NCBI GenBank assembly: GCA_958450325.1
Contig: OY288246.1
Location: forward strand, 37,504,544-37,568,543
Length of the DNA: 64,000 nt
From: Agrostemma githago
Lineage: Eukaryota; Streptophyta; Magnoliopsida; Caryophyllales; Caryophyllaceae
Direction of reading: 5' to 3'
In this document: piece after piece, positions 33,730 through 44,067 of the stretch
Numbering within the stretch: position 1 is the first letter of the stretch
How the letters are laid out: each line of letters starts with the position of its first letter
Notes under the pieces: generated by a model
Database searches by the model: none
What the model was told of the DNA's origin: nothing
What the model saw: only the letters and a program-made list of their open reading frames with translations
Made by a program: the position numbers and the translations under genes

Positions 33730-33975
33730 AGGTGAAACTTCACCCGGTGGAATTTATACCTGAAGACTGCCGGGTGAAATTTCACCCGATGACAATTCGG
33801 CTGAAAACGTAGGAGCCGAAGAAAAAATCCGTCGGGTGAAACTTCACCCGATGGAATCTCATCGGGCGAAACTTCGCCCGACGATATATTGTGTTGAATT
33901 GTCAATTTTTGGACCGAAGTCCATCGAGTGAAATTTTACCCAATGGAGGTCCACCGGGTGAAACATCACCCCGCC
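33728..33975. repeat. Cluster of GGGTGAAACTTCACCC palindromes
   Basis: About six inverted-repeat cores lie within 250 bp: ggtgaaacttcacc, gggtgaaatttcaccc, gggtgaaacttcaccc, gggcgaaacttcgccc, a weaker gtgaaattttac and gggtgaaacatcaccc. The variant gggcgaaacttcgccc changes both arms together, so pairing is kept. Confidence 0.85.
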
Positions 33976-34246
33976 TCAATTACCACCCAAACAACCCCCC
34001 TAATTCCCCATTATTCCTCCATCTTCTTCTCTCTCCTCAACAAAAAAACCCCAAAAATTCCCAAATTCCACCATCTTCAATCCCTTGCAATCTTCAAATT
34101 ACTTCACCAAAATAAAATAGAATTCCATCCTTTTCATCCCCATCACATTCCTAACAACTTTTAGGAATTATTTTGAAGAAATCGATTAAATCTACACAAC
34201 ATCAAACCCTAACTCCATCACAATTCACCATTATCAAGCTTCTAGT

Positions 34247-35850
34247 ATGAAGGGATTTAATAAGACCGCTAGGAAGAGGCTATCGTCCGTCTTCAACGGC
34301 AGACTGGGTTCTTCATCCTCGTCGCAATCAGAGGAGCCTACTCCAATGCCTATTCATGTTCAAGGCTCGATTCCGCGTGAACAACCTTTTCCGCTTGAGG
34401 TACGTTACCCCTCCATTCGTCGTAGTTTTGTCCGCCCCGAGTCTGGTGTTCATTTTTCTAAAAAAATCTTGTCCTGATCGGTTTAAAACTCTATGGAACT
34501 GTCGTCTCGAGCCTACCCGTTGGGCCACGAGGACTATTCTTATCTGTATGGGCATAGAAGCGCAGGTCCGAACAATGTGCGATAGGATTGGCCGTGGAAA
34601 TTTTTATGCCTCAACTGAGGACTTTTTCAAAAAATTGACCTGTGAGTTTTTCGCAACCTATGAGCTGACTATCAATGGCGATGACACTACTGTGTCGTTT
34701 CAGTTACGGGAAACTCATCACGTCTTGTCTCTTGAGGCTTTTGGCGCATTGCTCGGCTTACCTGCTCTAATTTCCGGGAAACCTCGGGCGGGGAAATCAC
34801 GAGAGAAAAAACTTGTCTGGGACCGATTCTGGCATAAGATTACTCGCCAGAAAGTTTTCCAAGGAGGTAAAATGCGCTCGTTTTCGATTCGCAACCCATC
34901 CTAATGTACTTGGCGCGTATCATAGCCAATTCTTTCCTTTCAATCTATGATACGCACCATTGACATGTCTGATGCCTTAACTACCCATTTTGCGCAAGTG
35001 GCAAAGGGTATCCGTAAGAGGATTTCTTGCGGTGGTGTGGTAACAATGATAGCTAAGGCATTGGGTCTTGATATGGGCGGCGAGGCACCAGTCATAGGGG
35101 TTGGTAAACTGTTAGACAAGAGTTATTGTCCATTCCTAGTTTGGCCTCAGGGCAACTATAACAGTTTGTTCTTGTGTAAAATTACTTACTTAAGAGGTAT
35201 TGCTATGCCTAATCCCGATTGGGTTTCGCTAGAGTTCGAAGAGAACTTTGGAACGCCCAAGAGGTCCGAGGAGTATATTCTGGATCACATCCGAGGTAAG
35301 TTCTATCAGGTTAATCACCCCGCAGGACCCGTGGATTATGGCGATGATGAAATCGAAGTGAAGGATGTGACGGAGGAGGAACCAAAGGTTTAAACCTTCC
35401 GGGATGAGGGTCAGCGTGCTTTACCCTGTTCATATAAGGGACCCTCTTCCTCCCGTCAGCCCGAACCTCAGACCACTCAGTTCTTCACCCCTGACTTCAC
35501 AAACTTTACCCCATACCGACATTCTACCTGTACCCAGTCGATCCCCGAGTTTCAGGAGGACATCAGTATGAGTCCTCCGAGGCACTCCTCTTTCTTCAGG
35601 TTTGAGAATTTTTACAATCAATGAGAGGCCTACAACTACTCGAGACAGACTTGGGAAAATTCTACCACTTCTCTGAACTTGGCCTAGGACGCCTATCATG
35701 TAGCACAGGATGCGTGCGATACTGCGCATCATTCTTACATGTACTCTAGGGACGGTTATGAGTACGCCAGGGACAACTACGAGATGGCTAGGGACGCGGC
35801 GAGGGATGCCCAAGCGGCTAGGTTGGCGGTGAAGGAGAAACCAAAGATTG
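34247..35850 (+). pseudogene. ATHILA ORF-1-like (Gag-region) protein, several frame breaks
   Basis: Three successive plus frames make one degenerate protein. The first (34247-34477) starts MKGFNKTARKRLSS and is Ser-rich. The frame then shifts to PTRWATRTILICMGIEAQVR, then FYASTEDFFKKLTCEFFATY and LETHHVLSLEAFGALLGLP-like text (RETHHVLSLEAFGALLGLP in the sequence), up to 34904. A third (34947-35393) has DALTTHFAQVAKGIRKRISC and VTMIAKALGLDMGG. Beyond 35393 a repetitive tail with stops reads like DGYEYARDNYEMARDAARDA. From memory this order resembles the Arabidopsis retrotransposon ORF-1 (ATHILA) family. Frameshifts and stops make it a relic. Confidence 0.55.
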
Positions 35851-35854
35851 TTAC

Positions 35855-37868
35855 TGTAACACCCTCATTTGTCCAAGAGACTTAACAAGACATCCTAAAC
35901 AAATACGAGTGTTACCATCTCGGTAAACCGAGGTAGCAAACATCATTACTCACAATAATAGAGTGTCCAAATGTACAACTTAATAATAGATTATAGAAAT
36001 TCAGTCTTCAAACCAAACTATAAAAAGTATTCGTGATAGTCTAATAAATAAGATGGAATATGAACGATCAGGGTCTATACTACTCTGTTGATTTCGCACT
36101 CTGCCCATCTCGTAAATAGCATCCCGAGTCAAAAGCACATTCTGTCAAGCACCTGAATACATATCTGCTCCCCATAACCGTCAAGTGGATCATCACAGAC
36201 ACCAGAAATACACACACAAGATAAGTTTACGATAACATTAAACAATATTAGTACAATCCACATCACAAATATCATCATCAATATCATCATTCCTATCATC
36301 ACTATCAAGACCGCAGTCATGCACTCATGCCCCGTCAGTCTGAGTGTGCACACCCCTCCTAGTCTCTCCTAGGAGGAAACATTAGGGAAGGTCCCGAGAT
36401 CAACCGGGCCTAGCTAGTCCTAGCTAGCTTCTCTTAATCGGTACACAACCGTAATTTCAATATCATCATTATACCATTACATATCATACAATATGCATAC
36501 ATACAACGTAAACCGAGTAAGGATAACCTTACCTAATTAGCAGGTCACCACTACGTCGCTAGTAGAATTCACCACGGAATTTCTATGAAATCAACCTAAT
36601 AAAATATTATATACATGAATTAATATTGATAGTAACGTGTACATATATATAATGGAATTGGTTTTGAATTATAAAATAACACGCATTACCTAAAATTAAC
36701 CAAAGATTACCCTGCCCACGTGAACTACCCTACCTAATAAAACATGAACAACCGAGTACAATAATAATATCACCATTATATATAGAAACAATTAGATATC
36801 ACCATTATAGAAATGCTACTATAATATCCTATTGTAAAAACATGGCACATTCATTTTATAATATCCTACTGTAAAAACATGAACTAGCCCACATAATTAA
36901 CAATAATAATATCCTACACCACTTACAATAAACAACCGACTAGTCCCTGTATTACTCGACAACCTTACGCCGACGATAGCACCAATAAAACAACCGACAA
37001 TGGCCTTAATATAACAATACCCTGCGGATGATAACTATCGTACACCGACGATAATACCAATACACGACGACAACAACCCGCCACTAACAACCCCACGTCT
37101 ACACTACTCCATAACTATGCCCATAACGACACCAACTTTACGACCCAACTACCGAGCCACAAAAACCCGACAATCCATATAAACCAACAATGACAACAGT
37201 ACGCAACTATAATTCTATCACAGTACGACAATGAAATCGACAATGTCAACTCCGACATGATGTACCGACACTAGAATTCTATAACGGTGCAATAAAACAA
37301 AAAGGAAGTAGTGTGACATACCTAAACTGTGTGTACGATCGATTCTAGTCTATCGACGGTCCGATCCGACTCCTAAGTTTCTCCCTTTGCTTCCTCTTCG
37401 TGCGACAGTTTGTGTATGATGGTGTGTCGGTTTGTGTGTGTGATGGTATGACGGTTTGTGTGGGTGATGGTATGATAAGGATGTGTGCATGATGTAAGGA
37501 GTTTGGTAGGTTGGCTTAAATAAAGAGTAAGATATGGTATAAGTAAGTCATGCATCACAAATCTCACGCATGATATTAAGTGGGCCCGGGCCATATTCCT
37601 TGGCTCGGGTTTATCTATTACGTATTGACCGAAATATAAAATATAACTAAAGGTTCCGGTTGACCTATACCGTCTTGACTCGATTTGACTCATTATAAAA
37701 CACGGGTATTACAATCTACTCCTTATAAGGAACTTCATCCCGAAGTTCGCTCCCTGACACAACACGTCAATGGAACTCCAAGGAACTAACCTACTAATAA
37801 TTAAGCAGTTAAACTAGATTTTCTATACAATGAAAGTTTAAGTATATAACATAAGTTGGTCTGTTACA
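35855..37868 (-). repeat. 3' LTR of the Tekay-like element (about 2014 bp)
   Basis: The plus strand begins TGTAACACCC and ends TCTGTTACA, giving terminal inverted TGTAACA. The start matches 63390-64000 closely, with small indels. No gene is present; small frames in it carry no motif. AT-rich around 36590-36960. Confidence 0.85.
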
Positions 37869-37881
37869 TCCTACCCTCCTT
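37869..37881 (-). other. Polypurine tract of the Tekay-like element
   Basis: AAGGAGGGTAGGA on the minus strand, immediately before the LTR start TGTAACAGACC. Confidence 0.8.
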
Positions 37882-37890
37882 AAAATAAGG

Positions 37891-38074
37891 TTATGTCCCC
37901 GTAACCAAAGTAATTACCTGATCGAAGATATAAGAAAAATGTTTTTGCATCAATGCTTCTGTTTCCCAGGTGGCCTCCTCGACGTTGTGATTAGACCACA
38001 AAACCTTGACAAGGGCTGTTTCTTCTCCCCTGGTTTTTCGAACTTTTCGATCTAAAATTTCCTTGGGAACCTCC
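37891..38074 (-). pseudogene. Tekay-like polyprotein C-terminus: chromodomain
   Basis: Translated by hand on the minus strand: VPKEILDRKVRKTRGEE, then ALVKVLWSNHNVEEATWETE and ALMQKHFSYIF, ending with TAA at 37891-37893. The spacing of VKVLW, EEATWE and the aromatic end is that of the chromodomain at the integrase C-terminus of plant chromoviruses, which binds modified histone tails and steers insertion. The frame continues across element F into LSYEE at 53371-53390, so F inserted exactly at the chromodomain start (target ggagg). Confidence 0.85.
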
Positions 38075-38771
38075 TGATGTGAGTTAAGGTGAACTTTGGA
38101 CGAGTAATATGGATGTTGATTGTATTATGAGATGAACAAGCAACAAAACAGAATGAATGGTTGTTTGTAAGGATGATAGAACCGTAACCAAGGGATAGTA
38201 TGCTTAGTGAGATAGACCTATACCTCAACAAAGCGGGTGCTAATTCAAACACTCGATTGAAATAGCGAGTATAGAGTTTGTAACGCGACTCACTCTAATA
38301 CTTTGTCTTGTAAGCTACAAGGACGAAAGGAAAAGCTTAGCTTTACTCAGTTTTGTTTTGTGAAAATTGGATGCCTTTATTCATCAAATTGATGGCTATA
38401 TATAGCCTACAAAACGTCCCAAACCAGAATGGTCAAGGGTGATACAAACAAAGCTTAAGGTGATAAAAACAAAGCTTAAGAAAAGAACTTAGACGAGGTA
38501 AGCATGTGAACACAATCAGCCTCTAATCAGCCTACTAACTCCGGTGCACATCCCTTGCTTGAATGAGTGTGAACCCAAGTTAATGCATTCATATGGTCTT
38601 GACTAATTGCTCTTTTACTCGGTCCAAGTAGATGTTTGCACAAGCTAGTCCACCACTTGAAGAAGGCACACTACTAGACTTGAAGGAGGTGCTAAGGTGG
38701 CTGGACTAGGACCATTTGGAGCTAGTGCGACTTCATTGAATTCTTGGTTTGTTGCTTCTTCATTTGGATCA
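38075..38771 (-). repeat. 3' LTR of element F (697 bp)
   Basis: TGATGTGAGTTAAGG at the left edge to TTTGGATCA. It belongs to a shorter LTR subfamily than those of C or M. Confidence 0.93.
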
Positions 38772-39737
38772 TCTCCTCCCCCTTGAAAAGGAATTGTCCT
38801 CAATTCTGAAATGCCATCATCATCAAGATAAGGAGAAAGGTCTCCCACATTGAACGTGGCATGAACTCCATAATCATCCGGTAGCTCCACCTTGTAAGCA
38901 TTGTTATACCTTTGATATGATCTTGTATGGACCTTCTGCTCGTGGCATCAACTTGTTCTTCCTTTTGCTTGGAAACCTCTCATTTCTCAAGTGAACCCAA
39001 ACTAAGTCACCCTCTTGGAAAAGTCTTGGTTTCCTGTTTTTGCTGGATCTTCTTTTGTAGGCTTCATTTACCTCCTTGATCCTTTCTCGAATTTGCTCGT
39101 GGAGTTTTATTATGGCCTTAAGCTTTGACTCCGCGTCTTTGTGGACTAACTCATCCTTAGGTAGAGGAATCAGGTCCAAGGGCATATAAGGATTGAATCC
39201 ATACACGGCCTCAAAAGGAGAATGAGAGGTAGCATAAGTAGGAGAACGATTGTAAGCAAATTCAGCGTGGACAAGCTTGACATCCCAATCCTTTTGAGTC
39301 TTGCTCACAAGGCCCCTTAGCAACGTGCCTAAGGTGCGATTGGTAACCTCGGTTTGTCCATCAGTTTGTGAATGATGAGAAGTGCTAAATAAGAGCTTGG
39401 TTCCCACCTTCCTCCATAATGTGTTCCAAAAATAGCTAAGGAACTTTGAATCACGATCCGAAACAATGGATTTAGGTACTCCATGGAGACGCACCACTTC
39501 TTTGAAGTACAAGTCGACTACATTGCTAGCATCATCGGTTTTGTGACAAGCAATGAAGTGAGCCATTTTTGAGAACCGATCTACCACCACCATGATAGCA
39601 TCCTTCCCCCTAGCTGTTCTTGGCAAGGCCACAATGAAGTCCATGGACACATCTTCCCATGGTCTATTAGGAGTGGGCATGTAGGCTCCTGGTTTGAAAG
39701 AACTCTTGGCAAATTGGCAAGTCACACACTTGCTCAC
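38645..39737 (-). pseudogene. Element F integrase core and C-terminus (left of M)
   Basis: This resumes the F polyprotein after element M. It has the end of the zinc domain (KCVTCQFAKSSFKPG), the integrase core (VSMDFIVALP, VSDRDSKF, TDGQTEVTNR) and the C-terminal PRAEGPYKIISKV. Near 38900 a small deletion (aaggtataacaatg instead of aaggtaaatgacaatg) creates a stop. Downstream the frame continues with ELPDDYGVHAT and SELRTIPFQGGGDD across the PPT to 38645 inside the LTR. Confidence 0.88.
38772..38784 (-). other. Polypurine tract of element F
   Basis: AAGGGGGAGGAGA on the minus strand. Confidence 0.85.
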
Positions 39738-40504
39738 TGATCCGAATGAAGAGGCTAAGGAGTTCAATGAAGTAACACTAGCTCCTATTAGCTCGAGTCA
39801 AGCCATATTAGCACCTCCTACCAGCCTAGTAGTATGCCTTCTTCAAGTATTAAGTTAGCTCACATGGGAGCTGAATAAAGGAGTAAAGAAGTCAAGGTTG
39901 ATTATGGGCTGATTGATAACTTCGTATTTAGCTCCATGTTCACATGGTGTGTACACTCAAGCTTTGTTGTTAGCTCCATGTTCACACAAGGTTCCACGGC
40001 TGGTTACTCTTGGTGAAGCTTTGGTTTTAACTCCCTAGCTTTGGTTGTAGCTCCTTGTTTACATCTCTTTGTTTTTAGCTCCCAACCTTGTAATTAGCTC
40101 CGTGTTCACATAAGGGTCACTTTGTTTTTGTCACCCTAAACCAACCGGTTTAAGGGCTCTTGTAGGCTATATATAGCCGGTCATTTGAAGGAATAAACAA
40201 CATCCAATTTGCAAATTAAAACTTGAGTAAAGCTAAGCTTGCTGTTTCGTCCTTGTAGTTTACAAGACAAAGTCTAGAGTGAGTCGCGTTACAAGCTCTA
40301 AACTCGCTATTTCAATCGAGTGTTTGATCTAGCAACCGCTTTGTTGAAGTATAGGTCTACTTCACCTAGCATACTATCCTTGGCTACGGTTTATCCTTCC
40401 TTAAACTATCCTTTCTTTCTGTTTTGGTTACTCATACACGTTCCATTTCAGAATACTAATCCTACTTCAGATTCTTGTTTCAAAGTTCATACCAACTCAC
40501 ATCA
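39738..40504 (+). repeat. 5' LTR of element M (767 bp)
   Basis: TGATCCGAAT to ACTCACATCA. U3 (about 39930-40130) holds five variants of TAGCTCCATGTTCACAT. The TATA-like palindrome ggctatatatagcc lies at about 40165-40178 and the hairpin gaagtataggtctacttc at 40346-40363. Confidence 0.93.
40165..40178 (+). promoter_or_regulatory. LTR core promoter candidate (TATA in a 14-bp palindrome)
   Basis: ggctatatatagcc is its own reverse complement and contains TATATATAG. It sits between the U3 repeats and the conserved downstream half of the LTR, where a retrotransposon promoter is expected. Most LTRs in the window keep it; a few have ggctataaatagcc or ggctatttatagcc. The transcription start was not determined. 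Confidence 0.55.
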
Positions 40505-40508
40505 TTAG

Positions 40509-40525
40509 TGGTATCAGAGCTTTGG
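40509..40525 (+). other. Primer binding site, tRNA-iMet type (element M)
   Basis: TGGTATCAGAGCTTTGG, four bases from the 5' LTR. Confidence 0.9.
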
Positions 40526-40545
40526 TCATCCATTTAGACGTAAGC

Positions 40546-43500
40546 ATGGCAGGAGTTGTGAGCTTTGAAGATGCTAGTTTCTTGGAAGGCCTAAAGAGAG
40601 AATCAGTGTGCAAGATGAACAAACTTTCTAAGTCCAATGGCGCGTATGATCCTGAAGTCTGCTTGGGAGTAAAGAAGGAAGGAAGAAAAGACTATGAGCT
40701 TCCAACGTATGGTAATGTCTTAGTACTACGTACACTTCATGCTAACCCCATCCCACACAACACCGAACAAAGAGACCAACTTTTTCACACAAAATGTCTA
40801 GTTAATACCAAATGGTGTAGTTTGATTATTGATGGAGGTAGTTGTACGAATGTGGCCTCTACTGAAATGGTAGCTAAGTTAGGTCTAACCACTACTAATC
40901 ACCCTAAACCGTATGCATTACATTGGTTAGATAATGAAAACAAAATCAAGGTCACAAAACAAGTGAGAGTAGGCTTAACTATGGGGTCTTATGTCGATGA
41001 GGTTCTTTGTGATGTTATCCCTATGGATGCTTGTCATATACTTTTGGGGCGTCCTTGGCAGTTTGATAGGGATGTGGTACACCATGGTAGAAAGAATGAA
41101 TACGAATTGAGGGATAAGGGAAAGAAAATCATTCTAAAACCTATGACTCCCCAAGCTGTTAGAGCTATGACCTCCAACAAAGCTAAGAAACCTAACCTCA
41201 CCATCTTTGCAAGTGAGAGTGAAGTAGAACAGGCTTTACAAGGGAGGGAACGTGTATTTGTCATGATGGCTAAAGAAAGACCCGTAGAAGTTGAGAATGG
41301 GCTTGGAGGAAAACCATTAGAGGAGTTGTTACACGAGTTTAACGATGTCTTCCCTGAGGAATTATCCGTTGGTTTACCACCTATTAGAGGTATAGAACAC
41401 CAAATTGACCTCATTCCAGGATCAACCTTACCCAATAAGGCTGCATATAGGTGTAACCCGGAGGAAACTAAGGAATTACAAAGACAAATAGATGAGTTAA
41501 TGAGTAAAGGGTATGTGCGGGAGAGCCTTAGTCCTTGTGCTGTTCCAGTCCTTTTAGTACCTAAGAAGGATGGGACATGGAGAATGTGTGTAGATAGTAG
41601 AGCCGTTAACAACATCACCATCAAGTATAGGTTTCCTATTCCAAGGTTGGATGATATGTTAGATGAGCTTCATGGAGCGGTGGTCTTTTCCAAAATTGAT
41701 CTAAGAAGTGGGTACCATCAAATCAGGATGAGGGAAGGGGATGAATGGAAGACCGCTTTCAAAACCAAACATGGACTCTATGAGTGGACGGTCATGCCAT
41801 TTGGTCTTACCAACGCTCCAAGCACGTTCATGAGGTTAATGAACGAGGTACTTAAGGCCTACTTAGGTCGCTTTATTGTGGTTTACTTGGATGATATCCT
41901 TGTGTATAGCAGGTCTTTGGAAGAACATATGGAGCATTTGAGACTACTATTCACAACACTTCGCAAGCAACAACTTTTTGGGAAGAAGGAGAAGTGTGCC
42001 TTCTTTGTAGAAAGGGTAGTATTCCTTGGCTACGTAGTGTTCAAAGGAGGAGTGTCAGTTGATCAAACCAAAGTGGAATCCATACGTACTTGGCCAATCC
42101 CTTCCACCATTACAGAAGTAAGGTCGTTTCATGGTTTGGCTTCTTTTTACAGAAGATTCATCAAGGATTTCAGCACTATCACAAGCCCCATCACCGAGTG
42201 CTTGAAGAAAGGCGCATTTGTTTGGACCAAGGCTGCCCAAGAAGCCTTTGAAGCCATTAAAGAGAAGCTATGCTCCGCTCCTATCTTAGCCCTTCCTGAT
42301 TTCTCTCAACCATTTGAGGTGGAATGTGACGCTAGTGGAGTAGGAATTGGTGTTGTTCTTGTACAAAATAAGCGCCCCATTGCCTATTTCTCAGAAAAAC
42401 TCAATGGAGCAAGGCTGAACTATTGCGCCTACGACAAGGAGTTCTATGCCATAGTAAGAGCTCTTGATCATTGGAGTCATTACCTTCGTACTAACCATTT
42501 TATTCTCCATTCAGATCATGAGTCCCTAAAATACATCAATGGCCAACAAAAGTTAAGTCCAAGGCATGCCAAGTGGGTAGAATTCTTGCAATCCTTTCAT
42601 TTCTCTTCAAAGTACAAAGATGGAAAGAGTAACGTAGTAGCTGATGCACTATCCCGCCGCTACACTTTACTATCTACTTTGGATGTGAGGTTGCTCGGGT
42701 TTGAGACTCTAAAAGACTACTACAACAATGATGCTGACTTTGGTGAAACCTTCACCAAATGCAAGGATGGAGCCTTTGATGAGTTTGTTTTGCAGGAAGG
42801 ATTTCTTTTCAAAGGAAACCGCCTGTGTGTGCCCAAGCATCCCATTAGAGAGCTGCTGGTTAGAGAAGCTCATGGAGGAGGATTAGCGGGTCATTTTGGC
42901 ATTACAAGAACTTTGGAGGTCTTAAAGGAACACTTCTTTTGGCCAAAGATGCAAGGAAGTGTCCAGCATGTAGTGAGCAAGTGTGTGACTTGCCAATTTG
43001 CCAAAAGTTCTTTCAAACCCGGAGTTTACACGCCCTTGCCTACTCCTAACAGACCATGGGAAGATGTATCCATGGATTTCATTGTAGCCCTACCAAGAAC
43101 CGCTAGAGGAAAAGATGCTATCATGGTGGTGGTAGATCGGTTTTCAAAGATGGCTCACTTCATTGCTTGCCACAAGACGGATGATGCTAGCAATGTTGCA
43201 GACTTATACTTCAAGGAGGTGGTGCGTCTCCATGGAATACCCAAGTCCATTGTCTCTGATCGTGATTCAAAGTTCCTTAGTTACTTTTGGAACACATTGT
43301 GGAGGAAGGTGGGAACCAAGCTCTTATTTAGCACTTCTCATCATCCACAAACAGATGGACAAACCGAGGTTACCAATCGCACCTTGGGGACGTTATTAAG
43401 AGGTCTTGTGAGCAAGACTCAAAAGGATTGGGATATCAAACTTGCCCATGCTGAATTTGCCTACAATCGCTCTCCTACTTATGCTACCTCTCATTCCCCT

Positions 43501-44067
43501 TTTGAGGCTGTATATGGGATCAATCCTTACATGCCTTTGGACCTGATTCCTCTACCAAAAGATGAGTTAGTTCATAAGGATGCGGAGTCCAAACTAAAGG
43601 CTATGATCAAACTCCACGAGCAAATCCAAGAAAGAATCAAGGAGGTTAATGAAGCATACAAAAGGAAGTCCAACAAGAACAGGAAGCCAAGACTTTTTCA
43701 AGAGGGTGACTTAGTTTGGGTTCACTTGAGAAAGGAGAGGTTTCCAAGCAAAAGAAAGAATAAGTTGATGCCACGAGCTGAAGGACCTTATAGGATCATA
43801 TCAAAGGTAAATGACAATGCTTACAAAGTGGAATTACCGGATGATTATGGAGTCCATGCCACGTTCAATGTAGGGGATCTTTCTCCCTATCTTTATGATG
43901 ATGGCATTTCAGAATTGAGGGCAATTCCTTTTCAAGGGGGAGGAGATGATCCGAATGAAGAGGCTAAGGAGTTCAATGAAGTAACACTCGCTCCTATTAG
44001 CTCGAGTCAAGCCATATTAGCACCTCCTACCAGCCTAGTAGTATGCCTTCTCCAAGTATTAAGTTAG
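40546..44067 (+). CDS. Intact pol-type CRM polyprotein, 1173 aa (PR-RT-RNase H-IN-CR), gag deleted
   Basis: The ATG at 40546 follows the PBS; the frame is also open upstream into the PBS. A Gag stub of about 60 residues (MAGVVSFEDASFLEGL, then DPEVCLG) precedes LVLRTLHANPI. No zinc knuckle exists. Protease has IIDGGSC. RT has SKIDLRSGYHQI, MPFGLTNAPSTF and YLDD at 447-450. RNase H starts VECDASGVG with D595. Integrase has a zinc domain (H765 to C813 and C816) and the catalytic triad D844, D905, E941 with 35 residues between the last two (DD35E). The C-terminus (EGPYRIISKV, PYLYDDGISELRAIPFQGG) is translated across the PPT (43934-43946) and ends 121 bp inside the 3' LTR, as in CRM elements, whose CR motif overlaps the LTR. 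It encodes every enzyme needed for copying but no particle protein. Confidence 0.94.
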   Translation: MAGVVSFEDASFLEGLKRESVCKMNKLSKSNGAYDPEVCLGVKKEGRKDYELPTYGNVLVLRTLHANPIPHNTEQRDQLFHTKCLVNTKWCSLIIDGGSCTNVASTEMVAKLGLTTTNHPKPYALHWLDNENKIKVTKQVRVGLTMGSYVDEVLCDVIPMDACHILLGRPWQFDRDVVHHGRKNEYELRDKGKKIILKPMTPQAVRAMTSNKAKKPNLTIFASESEVEQALQGRERVFVMMAKERPVEVENGLGGKPLEELLHEFNDVFPEELSVGLPPIRGIEHQIDLIPGSTLPNKAAYRCNPEETKELQRQIDELMSKGYVRESLSPCAVPVLLVPKKDGTWRMCVDSRAVNNITIKYRFPIPRLDDMLDELHGAVVFSKIDLRSGYHQIRMREGDEWKTAFKTKHGLYEWTVMPFGLTNAPSTFMRLMNEVLKAYLGRFIVVYLDDILVYSRSLEEHMEHLRLLFTTLRKQQLFGKKEKCAFFVERVVFLGYVVFKGGVSVDQTKVESIRTWPIPSTITEVRSFHGLASFYRRFIKDFSTITSPITECLKKGAFVWTKAAQEAFEAIKEKLCSAPILALPDFSQPFEVECDASGVGIGVVLVQNKRPIAYFSEKLNGARLNYCAYDKEFYAIVRALDHWSHYLRTNHFILHSDHESLKYINGQQKLSPRHAKWVEFLQSFHFSSKYKDGKSNVVADALSRRYTLLSTLDVRLLGFETLKDYYNNDADFGETFTKCKDGAFDEFVLQEGFLFKGNRLCVPKHPIRELLVREAHGGGLAGHFGITRTLEVLKEHFFWPKMQGSVQHVVSKCVTCQFAKSSFKPGVYTPLPTPNRPWEDVSMDFIVALPRTARGKDAIMVVVDRFSKMAHFIACHKTDDASNVADLYFKEVVRLHGIPKSIVSDRDSKFLSYFWNTLWRKVGTKLLFSTSHHPQTDGQTEVTNRTLGTLLRGLVSKTQKDWDIKLAHAEFAYNRSPTYATSHSPFEAVYGINPYMPLDLIPLPKDELVHKDAESKLKAMIKLHEQIQERIKEVNEAYKRKSNKNRKPRLFQEGDLVWVHLRKERFPSKRKNKLMPRAEGPYRIISKVNDNAYKVELPDDYGVHATFNVGDLSPYLYDDGISELRAIPFQGGGDDPNEEAKEFNEVTLAPISSSQAILAPPTSLVVCLLQVLS
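43934..43946 (+). other. Polypurine tract of element M
   Basis: aagggggaggaga directly before the 3' LTR at 43947, inside the coding frame. Confidence 0.88.

Larger units (their letters stand above)
33354..35854 (+). mobile_element. Decayed ATHILA ORF-1-like element (plus strand), interrupted by the Tekay-like element
   Basis: 33354-34246 has no coding frame. It holds two tandem 53-bp units (33625-33729) and the GGGTGAAACTTCACCC palindromes (33728-33975), as in an LTR or leader. Coding relics follow from 34247. Its left end was lost at the element O junction; its right end is interrupted at 35854, where the five bases gttac precede the Tekay-like LTR. Confidence 0.55.

Noticed and set aside
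35430..35813. Minus-strand 127-codon frame
   Set aside because: It is antisense to the decayed ATHILA ORF-1 tail and shows no motif of its own.
37373..37693. Minus-strand 106-codon frame with HTNRHTITH repeats
   Set aside because: It lies inside the Tekay-like LTR over a short tandem repeat; no sign of a gene.
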